A DNA stretch of 64,000 nt from Salipiger abyssi (GTDB lineage: Bacteria > Pseudomonadota > Alphaproteobacteria > Rhodobacterales > Rhodobacteraceae), in assembly GCF_001975705.1 (NCBI RefSeq), contig NZ_CP015089.1, positions 62,001-126,000 of the forward strand, read 5' to 3'. The translations under genes and the position numbers were made by a program. The notes below the pieces were generated by a model. The model was not told where the DNA came from, ran no database searches, and worked only from the letters and a program-made list of their open reading frames with translations. Shown here one piece after another: positions 16,800 through 26,338 of the stretch. How positions within the stretch are numbered: the stretch's first letter is position 1; each line of letters opens with the position of its first letter.

Positions 16800-17465
16800 T
16801 CAGGCGACCTGCCGAGCCTTGCGCAAACCGTCCAGTGCCTCGGAAACCGGAATCTGGCCATCGGTCAGTTCAATGAACTCGCGGCGGATCTCCGGGCGCT
16901 CGATCAGTCCTGCCAGAACACGGGCCACGTTCCCCCGCGCGACAGGGCCATATGGCACTGCCGGGCCAAGGCTGACCTTGCCGTTGCCATCCTCGTGCTG
17001 GAGCGTCCCGGGGCGGACGATCACCCAGTCCAGATCCGAAGAGGCAACGGCCACATCGGCGCGTTTCTTTTCCGCCATGTAATGTTCGAAACGCGGATTG
17101 CGCTCGCGCTGTCGCCCGGCTTCGGGAAAGGCCGAGACGAGGTACAGGCGCGAAATGCCGAGCGCGCGGGCCGCGGCCACCACCTTGATCGGACCCTCTC
17201 CGTCGATGGCGGTTGTGCGGTCGAGCCCGCTGCCCGCCGCACCTGCGGAAAATACAATCGCATCGCAGCCGCGCGCGGCGAGAGCAAAATCGTCCGCGCT
17301 CATCTCGATGACGTCGCCCGCGACCGGTTCGGCCCCGGCGGCACGGATCGCTTCGGCCTGTTCGGGCTTGCGGTGCAGACCGACAACCTGATGCCCGTTT
17401 TCGATGAGCATCGGCAGGAGGCGATGGCCGATCCCGCCGGTTGCGCCGATGATGAGGACCTTCAT
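16800..17465 (-). CDS. NAD(P)-binding SDR-like oxidoreductase (atypical, NmrA/SDR_a5 type)
   Basis: A 221-residue Rossmann-fold protein starting MKVLIIGATGGIGHRLL, with the dinucleotide-binding GATGGIG motif at residues 7-13. It lacks a classical YxxxK pair in the right context. The EHYMAEKKRAD segment and VIVRPGTL motif are those of atypical SDRs that sense or use NAD(P)H. The ATG at 17465 lies eight bases from an AAAGGAG ribosome binding site, so the ATG three codons upstream is not used. Function unknown. Confidence 0.8.
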   Translation of the reverse strand: MKVLIIGATGGIGHRLLPMLIENGHQVVGLHRKPEQAEAIRAAGAEPVAGDVIEMSADDFALAARGCDAIVFSAGAAGSGLDRTTAIDGEGPIKVVAAARALGISRLYLVSAFPEAGRQRERNPRFEHYMAEKKRADVAVASSDLDWVIVRPGTLQHEDGNGKVSLGPAVPYGPVARGNVARVLAGLIERPEIRREFIELTDGQIPVSEALDGLRKARQVA

Positions 17466-17633
17466 TGTCATCACTCCTTTCGCGTTCCGTCGCTGTGCAT
17501 GTAGCGTGGGAGACGCAAGGGCAATGCCAACCCGGTCGTCAGGGATGGCGCTTTGCTTGCCTCAGAGCGGGGCAGGCCGCAGACAATCGAGCCGGCGACC
17601 ACGAGGATCGCCGGCCGCCTGCGCGCTGGCCTC

Positions 17634-20012
17634 TCAGGCCGTGCCGAAATGCGCAGAGGAGGGTTTGCGGCCCAGCGTCAGCTCGCTCACCGAATTGGCG
17701 ATGGCGTGGCGGTCGATGCCGAAATGGTGGGCGAGATCGCCGATGGTGCCGGTCTGGCCGAAATGCTCGACCCCGTGCGGGATCGTCCGGTGGCCCTGCA
17801 CCGAGCCGAGCCAGGACAGCGTGGCCGGGTGGCCGTCGATCACCGTGACGATGCTGCAATGGGACGGCAGCTCGGCGAGCAGCGACTCGACATGGCTGGT
17901 GGCGGCGGGATTGCCGCGCGCGCGCTCGCGCTGCGCCGCCGTCCAGCCGGCGTTGAGCCGGTCGGCGGAAGTCACCGCCAGCACGCCCACGTCGCGCCGG
18001 TGCTCGCCGATCATGCCGGCGGCGGCGATGGCCTCGTCGGCCACCGAGCCCTGATAGGCGATGACCACCGAGCAGTTCGGCCCCGGCTTGCGCAGCCAGT
18101 AGCCGCCGTCGATGGCGCCCTGACGGAAGGCGTCGTCCACCCGCTTGCCGGGCTGCTCCAGCGGTTTGGTGGTCAGCCGCAGATAGACCGCGCCGCCGGT
18201 TTCGTCGCGCAGCCAGGTGCGTTCGTCCGGGTCGCCCTCGCCGTCGCGTTGCAGGTAGTCGAAGGCCCATTCCATGATCACCGCCAGCTCGTCGGCAAAT
18301 GCCGGCTCGAAGCTCGCCAGCCCGTCCTGCGCCATGCCGGTGAGCGGTGTGCCGACCGACTGGTGCGCGCCGCCCTCCGGCGCCAGCGTCACCCCCGAGG
18401 GCGTGCCCGCGATGAGGAACCGCGCGCCCTGGTAGCAGGCGTAGTTCAGCGCATCGAGGCCGCGATGCACGAAGGGATCGTAGAGCGTGCCGACGGGAAT
18501 GACGCGCTTGCCCCAGAGGCTGTGCGCCAGCCCCGCCGCGCCCAGCAGCAGGAAGAGGTTCATCTCGGCGATGCCCAGCTCGATATGCTGCCCGTCGGGG
18601 GCGAAGTTCCACTTTGCGGTCGAGGGGATACGATGCTCGATAAAGGCGTCCTTCAGCTCCTCGCGGGCAAAGAGCTTGCGCCGGTTCACAAAGGCGCCGA
18701 GCCCGGTGGTGCCGGTCACGTCGGGCGAGGTGGTCATGATCCGGGCGGCAAGCTCGCTGTCGCCCTTGGCCAGCTCGTCGAGGATCTTGCCAAAGGCCGC
18801 CTGGGTCGAGATTTCCTTGTCGCTGGCAAATTCGATCTTCGGCACGTCGAGCCGCACATCCGAATAGCGCCGCGTGCCCTTGGCAAAGAACGGCACGCTG
18901 TCGAGGAAAGCCTTCAGCGCCGGCACGTCCTCGACCGTCGCGAAGGGCTCCCATTCCTGTCCTTCGGGCACGCCCATGTCCTTTTGCCAGCCGGCCATCT
19001 GCGCCTTGGTCATCAGACCGCCGTGATTGTCCTTGTGCCCGGCGATGGGGGTGCCCCAGCCCTTGATCGTGTAGGCGAGAAAGCAGGTCGGGCGGTCGTG
19101 GTCGATGGCGGCAAAGGTCTCGGCCATGGTCTCCACGCAGTTGCCGCCGAGGTTTTCCATCAGCGCCGCAAGCTCGGTGTCGCTGCGCCGGTCGATGAGC
19201 GCGCTCACCTCACCCTGATCGCCCAGATCGTCCATCAGCCGTTTGCGCCAGACCGCGCCGCCCATATAGGTCAGCGCCGAATATTCGGTGTTGGGGCAGG
19301 TGTCGATCCAGTCGCGCAGCCGCGCGCCGCCCGGTTCCTCGAAGGCCGCCCGTTGCAGCGCGCCGTATTTCACCCGCACCACATCCCAGCCAAAGGCTTC
19401 GAAGATCTTTTCGATGCGGGTGAACAGCCCCTCGCGCACGATCCCGTCCAGCGACTGGCGGTTATAGTCAATGATCCACCAGGTGTTGCGCAGATCGTTC
19501 TTCCAGCCTTCCTGGAGCACTTCGTAGATATTGCCCTCGTCCATCTCGGCATCGCCCACCAGCGCCACCATGCGCCCGGGTGTGACCTCCTCGCCCCAGC
19601 TCTTGGCGGTGATGAAATCCTGCACCATGGAGGCAAGCGCGGTAATCCCGACGCCAAGCCCCACCGAGCCGGTCGAGAAATCCACGTCGTCGATATCCTT
19701 GGTGCGGCTGGGATAGCTCTGCACCCCGCCGAAGCCACGGAAATTCTCCATCTTCTCGCGGGTCTGGTTGCCCATGAGATATTGCATCGCGTGGAACAGC
19801 GGCGAGGCATGCGGTTTGACCGCCACCCGGTCCTCGGGCCGCAGGGTCGAGAAATAGAGCGCCGTCATGATCGACACCATGGAGGCCGAGGACGCCTGGT
19901 GCCCGCCCACCTTGATGCCGTCCACCTTGGGGCGGACATGGTTGGCGTTGTGGATCATCCAGTGCGACAGCCACAGCAGCCGTTGCTCGATGGTCTTGAG
20001 GTGGTCGGTCAT
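17634..20012 (-). CDS. E1-like 2-oxoacid dehydrogenase (transketolase family, homodimeric AceE/MdeB type)
   Basis: A 792-residue ThDP enzyme of the homodimeric pyruvate dehydrogenase E1 family, shorter than chromosomal AceE (about 885 residues). The ThDP/magnesium motif runs from GDAEMDEG (G153) to the Asn in IIDYN (about 184). The conserved HGGLMTKAQM segment and the transketolase pyrimidine-binding domain (IELGIAEMNLFLLLGAAG) are visible. MdeB, a paralogue, oxidises 2-oxobutyrate in Pseudomonas methionine degradation. Its position behind an ACC deaminase, which yields 2-oxobutyrate, suggests that role here. No E2 or E3 gene lies nearby, so it would borrow the cellular complex. Confidence 0.82.
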   Translation of the reverse strand: MTDHLKTIEQRLLWLSHWMIHNANHVRPKVDGIKVGGHQASSASMVSIMTALYFSTLRPEDRVAVKPHASPLFHAMQYLMGNQTREKMENFRGFGGVQSYPSRTKDIDDVDFSTGSVGLGVGITALASMVQDFITAKSWGEEVTPGRMVALVGDAEMDEGNIYEVLQEGWKNDLRNTWWIIDYNRQSLDGIVREGLFTRIEKIFEAFGWDVVRVKYGALQRAAFEEPGGARLRDWIDTCPNTEYSALTYMGGAVWRKRLMDDLGDQGEVSALIDRRSDTELAALMENLGGNCVETMAETFAAIDHDRPTCFLAYTIKGWGTPIAGHKDNHGGLMTKAQMAGWQKDMGVPEGQEWEPFATVEDVPALKAFLDSVPFFAKGTRRYSDVRLDVPKIEFASDKEISTQAAFGKILDELAKGDSELAARIMTTSPDVTGTTGLGAFVNRRKLFAREELKDAFIEHRIPSTAKWNFAPDGQHIELGIAEMNLFLLLGAAGLAHSLWGKRVIPVGTLYDPFVHRGLDALNYACYQGARFLIAGTPSGVTLAPEGGAHQSVGTPLTGMAQDGLASFEPAFADELAVIMEWAFDYLQRDGEGDPDERTWLRDETGGAVYLRLTTKPLEQPGKRVDDAFRQGAIDGGYWLRKPGPNCSVVIAYQGSVADEAIAAAGMIGEHRRDVGVLAVTSADRLNAGWTAAQRERARGNPAATSHVESLLAELPSHCSIVTVIDGHPATLSWLGSVQGHRTIPHGVEHFGQTGTIGDLAHHFGIDRHAIANSVSELTLGRKPSSAHFGTA

Positions 20013-20199
20013 CGGGCGTCCCTCCTTGTGCGGGGCAGTGGGATTTGGCGGATCACGGCGCGCAAGCGCGGGCGGGCTCCTGCAACCGGTCTGTACCGGC
20101 GGGAGTCTTCTGGTGCGTGACCGCGAAATGTTGGGGCAGTATGGCGGATTTTTCGACGGGCATGTGCGATATCGAAAAATCCGGGGTGGCCTTGGGCGA

Positions 20200-20235
20200 G
20201 GGCGCTCCGGGAAAGGCTCTTTCTCCGGAACGCCC
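20200..20235. terminator. Stem-loop downstream of acdS
   Basis: Arms at 20200-20210 (GGGCGCTCCGG) and 20225-20235 (CCGGAACGCCC) pair with one G-T wobble, just past the acdS stop. There is no immediate T-run on the minus strand. It could reduce read-through into the E1 gene or stabilise the acdS message. Confidence 0.4.
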
Positions 20236-20245
20236 GAAGCGCGCC

Positions 20246-21265
20246 TCAGCCGTCTTTGTAGTAGTAGCTGTAGCCGTTCAGCGCCGGTGCGCCGCCGAGA
20301 TGGGCATAGAGCACCTTGGAGCCTTCGGGGAAGAAGCCCTTCTTGGTGAGGTCGATCAGGCCCTGCATGGATTTGCCCTCATAGACCGGGTCGGTCATCA
20401 TCGCCTCGGTGCGGGCGGCCAGGCGGATCGCCTCGTTGGTCTCTTCCGAGGGCACGCCGTAAGCGGGGTAGGCGTAATCCTCGTTGATGACGATCTCGTC
20501 GTCGCGCACGGTGCGACCGAGCCCCACCAGCTCGGCGGTGTTGTCGACGATGCCGCGCACCTGCGCGCGGGTCTGTTCCGGCGTGGCCGAGGCGTCGATG
20601 CCGATCACCCGGTCGGCGCGGCCCTGATCGGCAAAGCCCACGATCATGCCCGCCTGGGTCGAGCCGGTTACCACGCAGACGACGATATAGTCGAACTTGA
20701 AGCCTAGCTCTTCTTCCTGCTGCGCCACCTCTTCGGCAAAGCCGATATAGCCGAGCGCGCCGTATTTGTGCACCGAGGCGCCCGCCGGGATCGCATAGGG
20801 CTTGCCACCGGAATCCTTGACCGACTGGATCGCGTCTTCCCAGCTCTTGCGGATGCCGATATCGAACCCGTCATCCACCAGCCGCGAATCCGCCCCCATG
20901 AGGCGGGTCATCAGGATGTTGCCCACACGGTCGTAGACGGCATCGTAATGCGGCACCCACTTCTCCTGGATCACCACGCAGTCCATGCCGATCTTGGCGG
21001 CGGTGGCGGCGACCATGCGGGTGTGGTTCGACTGCACGCCACCGATCGACACCAGCGTGTCGGCGCCCGAGGCGATGGCGTCGGGCACGATATATTCCAG
21101 CTTGCGCAGCTTGTTGCCGCCCATGGCAAGACCCGAGTTGCAGTCTTCGCGCTTGGCGTAGATCTCGACCTTGCCGCCGAGGGCTTCGGAAAGCCGGGGC
21201 AGGTGTTCGATGGCGGTGGCGCCGAAGGTGAGCGGGTAGCGGTCGAATTTGTCGAGCAGTGACAT
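20246..21265 (-). CDS. acdS: 1-Aminocyclopropane-1-carboxylate (ACC) deaminase
   Basis: A 339-residue fold-type II PLP enzyme that opens the cyclopropane ring of ACC to give 2-oxobutyrate and ammonia. Residues separating true AcdS from D-cysteine desulfhydrase paralogues are present: PLP Lys K52 ([10 protein letters not shown]), S79 (GGVQSNH), Y295-E296 (DPVYEGKS) and L323 (AHLGG). It is divergent from an Lrp-type gene, the AcdR arrangement known to control acdS. ACC use is best known in plant-associated bacteria but also occurs in roseobacters; the natural marine source is unclear. Confidence 0.93.
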   Translation of the reverse strand: MSLLDKFDRYPLTFGATAIEHLPRLSEALGGKVEIYAKREDCNSGLAMGGNKLRKLEYIVPDAIASGADTLVSIGGVQSNHTRMVAATAAKIGMDCVVIQEKWVPHYDAVYDRVGNILMTRLMGADSRLVDDGFDIGIRKSWEDAIQSVKDSGGKPYAIPAGASVHKYGALGYIGFAEEVAQQEEELGFKFDYIVVCVVTGSTQAGMIVGFADQGRADRVIGIDASATPEQTRAQVRGIVDNTAELVGLGRTVRDDEIVINEDYAYPAYGVPSEETNEAIRLAARTEAMMTDPVYEGKSMQGLIDLTKKGFFPEGSKVLYAHLGGAPALNGYSYYYKDG

Positions 21266-21418
21266 GGTGAACTCCTGTTGTCTCTGCCGCGAAGGTTAGC
21301 GGATATGATGTGAAAGGTGCTTTCTAATTTTATCCTGATTTTTCCATATTTCTGGGTTTATAAGGATATTGTTGCCGGATATATGTCAAATATCGCCACT
21401 ATAATGAGAGATTCTTTC

Positions 21419-21880
21419 ATGTCGGGTCTGGACCGAATCGACCGCGAGATTCTGCGCCATCTCCAGCGCGACGGGCGGCTCACCAATGCCGAGATCGCCG
21501 AGACGGTAAACGTCAGCCCGGCGACCTGTCACCGCCGCACGCAGCGGCTCTTTGCCGAGGGGCATATCAGCGGCGTGCATGCGCGGGTGAACCCGGTCTC
21601 GGTGGGGTTGGGGGCGCTGGTGATGGTGGGGGTGGTGCTCGACCGCTCGACGCCGGACAGTTTTGCCGCCTTCGAGCGTGCCGCGACCGAGATGAGGGAG
21701 GTGCTGGAATGTCAGCTCGTGGCGGGCGATTTCGACTATCTGCTCAAGATCCGTGTGCGCGACATGGCCGATTTCAATCTGCTGCACGGCAAGGCGCTCA
21801 TTGCCCTGCCGGGGGTGCGGCAGATCCGGACCTTCTTTGTGATGAAGGAAGTGAAGGAAAAAACCGCGCTGGCCTTTTGA
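21419..21880 (+). CDS. acdR: Lrp/AsnC family regulator, AcdR-like
   Basis: A 153-residue Lrp-type regulator. An N-terminal helix-turn-helix (LTNAEIAETVNVSPATCHRR, about residues 21-40) is followed by a RAM ligand-binding domain ending in VRQIRTFFVMKEVKEKT. Its position, divergent from acdS across an A+T-rich gap of about 150 bp, is the standard acdR-acdS layout, so it probably activates ACC deaminase when substrate is present. The ATG at 21419 follows a GAGAG box by eight bases; an ATG five codons upstream is an alternative. Confidence 0.85.
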   Translation: MSGLDRIDREILRHLQRDGRLTNAEIAETVNVSPATCHRRTQRLFAEGHISGVHARVNPVSVGLGALVMVGVVLDRSTPDSFAAFERAATEMREVLECQLVAGDFDYLLKIRVRDMADFNLLHGKALIALPGVRQIRTFFVMKEVKEKTALAF

Positions 21881-21902
21881 GCGCGCGGTCCGGGGTGTTC
21901 CG

Positions 21903-23138
21903 TCAGACCCCGCGCAGGGCAGGGGAGAGCGCCGCCGTCACCGCGTCGGTCTGCCCCTCGACGATATCGGCCAGCAGCCGCCCGGTGGTTGGGCCGAGGG
22001 TGAAGCCCTGATGCCCGTGGCCGAAATCGAACCACAACCCGCGATGGCGCGGCGCGGCGCCGACCAGCGGCAGCATGTCAGGCAGGCAGGGCCGGTGCCC
22101 GTGCCAGGTGCTGTCGGGCACCGGCGCGCCCAGATCCAGCAGTTCGCGCGCGGCGCGCTGGCCGCGCTCGAGCTGGCGCAGGGTGCGCGGCGCGTTGCGG
22201 CCCACCAGCTCGGCGCCGGTGGTGATCCGCAGCCCGCGTGTCATGGAGCTCATGACAATGCCGTTTGCATCATCCAGACAGGGCCGGTTCAGCGGCGTCG
22301 GCGCGTTGAAATGACCGTGATAGCCGCGCTTCCAGATCATGTGGATGCGGTAGCCCAGCGGTGCCAGAAGATCCGGCGACCAGGGGCCGAGCGCCACCAC
22401 CACATCCGAGGCCTCGACCGGCCCCTCGCTGCTTTCGACCGTCCAGCCGCTGCCGGTCTCGGTCAGGCTGGTGGCGTCGCCGGTCAGAACCCGACCGCCG
22501 CGCGCAAGGAAAAGATCCGCATAGGCGCGGGTCAGCGCACCGGGGTCCGAGGAACTCCAGCTGTCGGTCCAGAGCAGCATCCCGGCCAGCGGGCCGTTTA
22601 GCGCCGGTTCGGCCTCGGCCAGCGCGCTGCCGGTCAGAACCTCCGATCCCAGACCGTAGCGGTCACGCATGCGCTCGGCATTGGCCGCCGCCGCGTCCAG
22701 CGCCCGCGCCGTCCGGTAAAGCTCGCCCAGCCCGGTGCGCCGGATCAGCGCCTCGCTCTCCGAGGCGGCGATGAGCGGCGCGTGATCGGCGGTGGCGCTG
22801 AGCACAAGCGGCGCATAGCCCTTCGAGAGCACCGCGTGACGCGCGGGCGCCGAGTGCCGGAAATAGCGCCAGAGCGCCGGGGCGACCGCCGGCAGGTCGC
22901 GCAGGTGCCAGAGCACATCGTTGCTCTGGCCCGTCGCGTAGGAGAACAGCGTCGCGAGATCGCGCGGAATGGCGTAGGGCTCCACCGCCTCGGCCTGGAT
23001 CACCCCGGCATTGCCGTGGCTGGTCTCCGTACCAGGTGCGCTGCGATCCAGCACGGTGACCGCATGGCCGCGCGCCTGAAGCGCCAGCGCCGCGCCGATG
23101 CCGACCATGCCGGCGCCGAGAACGATGAATTCCGCCAT
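21903..23138 (-). CDS. FAD-dependent D-amino-acid dehydrogenase (DadA-like)
   Basis: A 411-residue DAO/DadA-type flavoprotein. The FAD-binding motif GAGMVGIGAALAL begins near residue 8 and the ribose-binding LDRS follows at about 32. The C-terminal HGHQGFTLGPTTGRLLADIV segment is characteristic of DadA relatives. It would oxidise D-amino acids to imino acids, passing electrons to the respiratory chain. It is the last gene of the large leftward operon, just after ridA, which would hydrolyse the released imines. A role on a secondary amine such as an opine cannot be excluded. Confidence 0.85.
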   Translation of the reverse strand: MAEFIVLGAGMVGIGAALALQARGHAVTVLDRSAPGTETSHGNAGVIQAEAVEPYAIPRDLATLFSYATGQSNDVLWHLRDLPAVAPALWRYFRHSAPARHAVLSKGYAPLVLSATADHAPLIAASESEALIRRTGLGELYRTARALDAAAANAERMRDRYGLGSEVLTGSALAEAEPALNGPLAGMLLWTDSWSSSDPGALTRAYADLFLARGGRVLTGDATSLTETGSGWTVESSEGPVEASDVVVALGPWSPDLLAPLGYRIHMIWKRGYHGHFNAPTPLNRPCLDDANGIVMSSMTRGLRITTGAELVGRNAPRTLRQLERGQRAARELLDLGAPVPDSTWHGHRPCLPDMLPLVGAAPRHRGLWFDFGHGHQGFTLGPTTGRLLADIVEGQTDAVTAALSPALRGV

Positions 23139-23162
23139 TCCGCCTGTCTCCCGAGCCGGGCC

Positions 23163-23495
23163 TCAGCCCTCTGCGATCACCGTGATTTCCACCTTGGCGT
23201 CGATCATCAGCGCGCAGCCGATGGTGGTGCGCACCGGGAAGGGCTCGGGGAACATCTCGGAATAGACCGCGTTGAAATCGGCGAAATCCGCCGGGTCGGT
23301 CAGGTAGCAGGTGCAGGAGAGGACATTCGACAGGTCGAGCCCTTCCTTGGCCAGCGTCGCGGTGATGTTCTCGATGCACTGACGGGTCTGCGCCGCGATG
23401 CCCTCGGGCATGGTGCCGTCGGCGGCAAAGCCCAGCTCGCCGGAGAGATACAGCGTCTTGCCGGAACGGCGGGTCTTGGAGAGGGGGATAGCCAT
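23163..23495 (-). CDS. ridA: RidA/YjgF family 2-iminoacid deaminase
   Basis: A 110-residue RidA-family protein (trimeric YjgF fold). RidA hydrolyses reactive enamine/imine products such as 2-aminoacrylate. The signature GKTLYLSGELGF and SCTCYLTDPADF segments are visible, and the C-terminal PVRTTIGCA matches the usual PARTxV motif with its Arg (about residue 89). It sits between a DadA-like oxidase and an amidase, in an operon with D-serine dehydratase, which releases 2-aminoacrylate. This is a clear biochemical reason for its presence. Confidence 0.92.
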   Translation of the reverse strand: MAIPLSKTRRSGKTLYLSGELGFAADGTMPEGIAAQTRQCIENITATLAKEGLDLSNVLSCTCYLTDPADFADFNAVYSEMFPEPFPVRTTIGCALMIDAKVEITVIAEG

Positions 23496-23516
23496 GAGCT
23501 TGGTCCTTTTCTTGGG

Positions 23517-25016
23517 TTAATCGAAGGTCAGAAAGCCGGGAGCTTCGCTGAGACGCGGCGCGGCGGCAAGCGCCGCGATGTCGGGTCCGCGCGGGGCGAG
23601 ATCGGAGAGCCCCGCGATCACCGCTTCCAGCTCGGCGGCGAGGGCCAGAACACCCAGATCGTCATGCCGCTTGCCGACGATCTGAAGCCCGAAGGGCATG
23701 TTGTTGGTGTCACGCCCGCAGGGGATGGTGATAGAGGGATGGCCCGGAATGGTCGAGGCATAGGCCATGGCCAGCCAGTGATAATAGCTCTTGGTCGGCT
23801 CGCCGTCGATCTCGATCGGGTAGAGCTCGTGCCAGTCGCGCGGGCTGATGCAGACGGCGGGCGAGATCAGGTAATCGGTGGTCTCGAAAAACGCCTGCCA
23901 GGCGCGGTAATAGCGGCCCTGCGCAAAGATCGCCTGCGCCACATCCTCGGCGGAATAGGAGCGGCCTTCCTCGACGTTGTCGCGCACATTGGGGCCGACC
24001 AGCTCGGGCTGCGCGTCCACCAGCTTGGCATGCACGCCGAGGAACTGCACCGCGCGCAACACCGAAAAGATGCGGTCCGCATCGGTGCAATCGGGCGTGG
24101 TCTCCTCGACCTGTCCGAAGAACGGGGCGAGCTGTGGCATCACCTTGCGGAAATGCTCGCGCACGATGGTTTCGGTGGGGGCGAAGCCGTAATCCTCGGT
24201 CACCGCGATCTTCAGCGACGACAGATCGCGGCGCGGCAGGTTGGCGAACTCGGCGGGATCCCAGAGCGTCTTGCCACCCGCGATCAGCGTATAGGGGTCG
24301 TTGCGGTCGGGGCGGGCGAGCACCGAGAGCATGAGCGCGCAATCGGCAACGCTGCGGGCCATGGGCCCCGATGTCGGCATCGGGATCAGCGCCGCCGCCC
24401 GGGTGTTGCCGGGCACCACGCCGGGGCTGGGCCGGTAGCCGACGATGCCGCAGAAGGCCGCCGGGTTGCGCAGGCTGCCGCCGGTATCCGAGCCGGTGGC
24501 GAGCGGGGCATAGCCGCAGGCCAGTGCCACCGCCGAACCGCCGGACGAGCCCGCGCAGCTGCGCGTCAGGTCATGCGGGTTGGCGGTCACGCCATAGACG
24601 CGGTTGCGGGTGTTGCCGCCAGCGCTCCATTCGGGGTTGTTGGTCTTGCCCATGGGCGTCGCGCCCGCCTGCCGCATCGCCGCGACAATGGCGTCGTCGC
24701 CGCTGGCGATATTGTCGCGGAACGCCTCGGAGCCGAAGGTGGTGGGCAGACCCTTCACGTCGATCATGTCCTTCACGCCAAAGGGCAGCCCGTGCAGCGC
24801 ACCCAGCGGCGCGCCGGACATCACCGCCGCCTCTGCCGCTTTCGCCCCGGCGCGCAGCCCGTCGAAATCGCGCGCGACAAGCGCGTTCACCGCATGGTCG
24901 ATTTTTTCGACGCGGGCAATGCAGGCCTCGGCCAGATCGACGGGCGAAAGCGCCTTGCGCGCGATGAGGCTGCGCGCCTCGATGGCGCCGAGATCGGCGG
25001 GGTCGGTTGCGGTCAT
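23517..25016 (-). CDS. Amidase-signature family hydrolase
   Basis: A 499-residue amidase-signature enzyme with the Ser-cisSer-Lys triad: K82 (GVKDMIDVKG), S157 (AGSSGGSA) and the nucleophile S181 (TGGSLRNPA). It hydrolyses a carboxamide, releasing ammonia or an amine. No signal peptide is seen, so it is cytoplasmic. Its start overlaps the dsdA stop (ATGA), showing translational coupling. The operon context suggests an amide of a D-amino acid or an amidated peptide as substrate. It is not GatA, since no gatB/gatC lies nearby. Confidence 0.87.
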   Translation of the reverse strand: MTATDPADLGAIEARSLIARKALSPVDLAEACIARVEKIDHAVNALVARDFDGLRAGAKAAEAAVMSGAPLGALHGLPFGVKDMIDVKGLPTTFGSEAFRDNIASGDDAIVAAMRQAGATPMGKTNNPEWSAGGNTRNRVYGVTANPHDLTRSCAGSSGGSAVALACGYAPLATGSDTGGSLRNPAAFCGIVGYRPSPGVVPGNTRAAALIPMPTSGPMARSVADCALMLSVLARPDRNDPYTLIAGGKTLWDPAEFANLPRRDLSSLKIAVTEDYGFAPTETIVREHFRKVMPQLAPFFGQVEETTPDCTDADRIFSVLRAVQFLGVHAKLVDAQPELVGPNVRDNVEEGRSYSAEDVAQAIFAQGRYYRAWQAFFETTDYLISPAVCISPRDWHELYPIEIDGEPTKSYYHWLAMAYASTIPGHPSITIPCGRDTNNMPFGLQIVGKRHDDLGVLALAAELEAVIAGLSDLAPRGPDIAALAAAPRLSEAPGFLTFD

Positions 25017-26338
25017 GTCATGTCTCCCTGCATGCCGGAGGCGGGGCCGAGGCTGCGGCCCGTCGCGACATGGCTCTGATAGATCTCTTCGGGCAGGAAA
25101 GCGCCACCGGTGGTCCAGACCACATGCACGGCTTGTGCTCCGCGCCCCGCCAGATGCGCGAAGCAGAACGCCCGTCCGGCCTCGGTGCCTTGCAGCATCC
25201 GCGGCCCGCCAAAGCCCGACGCCGCCGAGGGTTCCAGCCGCAGCCCTTCGGCATCGGCCATCGCGAGCCAGCGGAAGAGGTCGTCGTCGGTGACCGTGAA
25301 CACCCCCGCCAGACGCTTGCGCATGCGCTCGGCCACAAGCTGCGACATTGTGGCGACGGCCATGCCGTCCGCCTCGGTGCGGTTGCTGAGCCCCAGCTCA
25401 TAGACCGAGGTTTCGCGCCCCGGCCCGTGGCGCATCTGGACCAGCGCGGACGGCGCCTGCACCGGCTCGACAAAGAACGGATGCACATCGGCGCCGAAGA
25501 CACCGCGCGCGCCATAGGCGATGCCGCCCGGCGCGCCGCCGATGCCGCAGGGCAGGTAGAGGATCAGCGGGCGCTCCGGCCCGATGACAAGGCCCATGGC
25601 GTCGAGCTGGTCCTTCAGCTCGGCGGCGGCGGCGCTGTAGCCGTTGAAGAGCAGGGCGGAGCTTTCGTCATCGACGAAATGGGTCAGCGGATCGCGCGCG
25701 GCGATGTCGCGCGCGGTGGCCACGGCGGCGGAGTAGTCGCTGCGATGCTGCACCACCTCGACGCCGAGATCGCGCAGCCGCGCCACCTTCCACGCTTTGG
25801 CATCGTGCGACATGTGCACCGTCGCCGCATATCCCAGCGCCCGTGCCGAGATCCCGACGCTGAGCCCGAGATTGCCGGTGGAGCCCACCGCGATGCGACG
25901 CTTGGCGAAAAACGCGCGGGCATCGGGGCCTGCAAGCGTGGCGATATCGCCGCCCTCGGCCAGAAGGCCGGCGGCGCGGGCCTGCGCCACGGCGGTGCTG
26001 AGCACTTCGAACACGCCGCCGCGCGCCTTGACCGAGCCCGCGATGGGCAGCGCGTGGTCGCCCTTGACCAGCAGCGTGGCCAGATCCGGCGCGGCGGCGG
26101 CCAGCGCCTCCCGGCAGCCGGGCACGGCAATGAGTTCGGAGCGGATCGCGCCCGACGCGCCGAGCTCCGGCCAAAGCGCGGCGAGCAGCGGGGCAAAGCT
26201 CTGCCAGTCCGCCTGTGCCTGCGCGACATCGGCGGCGGCCTGCGGATCTTCCGCAGGCGTATAGTCCGGGTTGGTCCAGAGCACGGGCTGGCCCGCGCGC
26301 AGCCGCTCCAGAAGCCTGTCGTCCTGCGGCTGGCTCAT
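25013..26338 (-). CDS. dsdA: D-serine ammonia-lyase (D-serine dehydratase)
   Basis: A 441-residue PLP enzyme of the DsdA family, converting D-serine to pyruvate and D-threonine to 2-oxobutyrate, with ammonia release. The PLP Lys is K104 in AGSVKARGG. The phosphate-binding GSTGNLGLS loop and the LPCGIGGAPGG segment match the family, and length is normal. Its stop overlaps the amidase start and its start overlaps the tauE stop, placing it in the middle of a translationally coupled chain. The chemistry passes through 2-aminoacrylate, linking it to RidA. Confidence 0.92.
   Translation of the reverse strand: MSQPQDDRLLERLRAGQPVLWTNPDYTPAEDPQAAADVAQAQADWQSFAPLLAALWPELGASGAIRSELIAVPGCREALAAAAPDLATLLVKGDHALPIAGSVKARGGVFEVLSTAVAQARAAGLLAEGGDIATLAGPDARAFFAKRRIAVGSTGNLGLSVGISARALGYAATVHMSHDAKAWKVARLRDLGVEVVQHRSDYSAAVATARDIAARDPLTHFVDDESSALLFNGYSAAAAELKDQLDAMGLVIGPERPLILYLPCGIGGAPGGIAYGARGVFGADVHPFFVEPVQAPSALVQMRHGPGRETSVYELGLSNRTEADGMAVATMSQLVAERMRKRLAGVFTVTDDDLFRWLAMADAEGLRLEPSAASGFGGPRMLQGTEAGRAFCFAHLAGRGAQAVHVVWTTGGAFLPEEIYQSHVATGRSLGPASGMQGDMT

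Noticed and set aside
17591..17615. Inverted repeat GCCGGCGA/TCGCCGGC just past the E1-like gene, considered as a terminator
   Set aside because: The loop is nine bases, there is no T-run on the minus strand, and such short G+C repeats are frequent here; too weak to list.
17553..20120. Plus-strand frame of 855 residues opposite the E1-like gene
   Set aside because: Antisense to a gene with clear ThDP motifs; no domain recognised.
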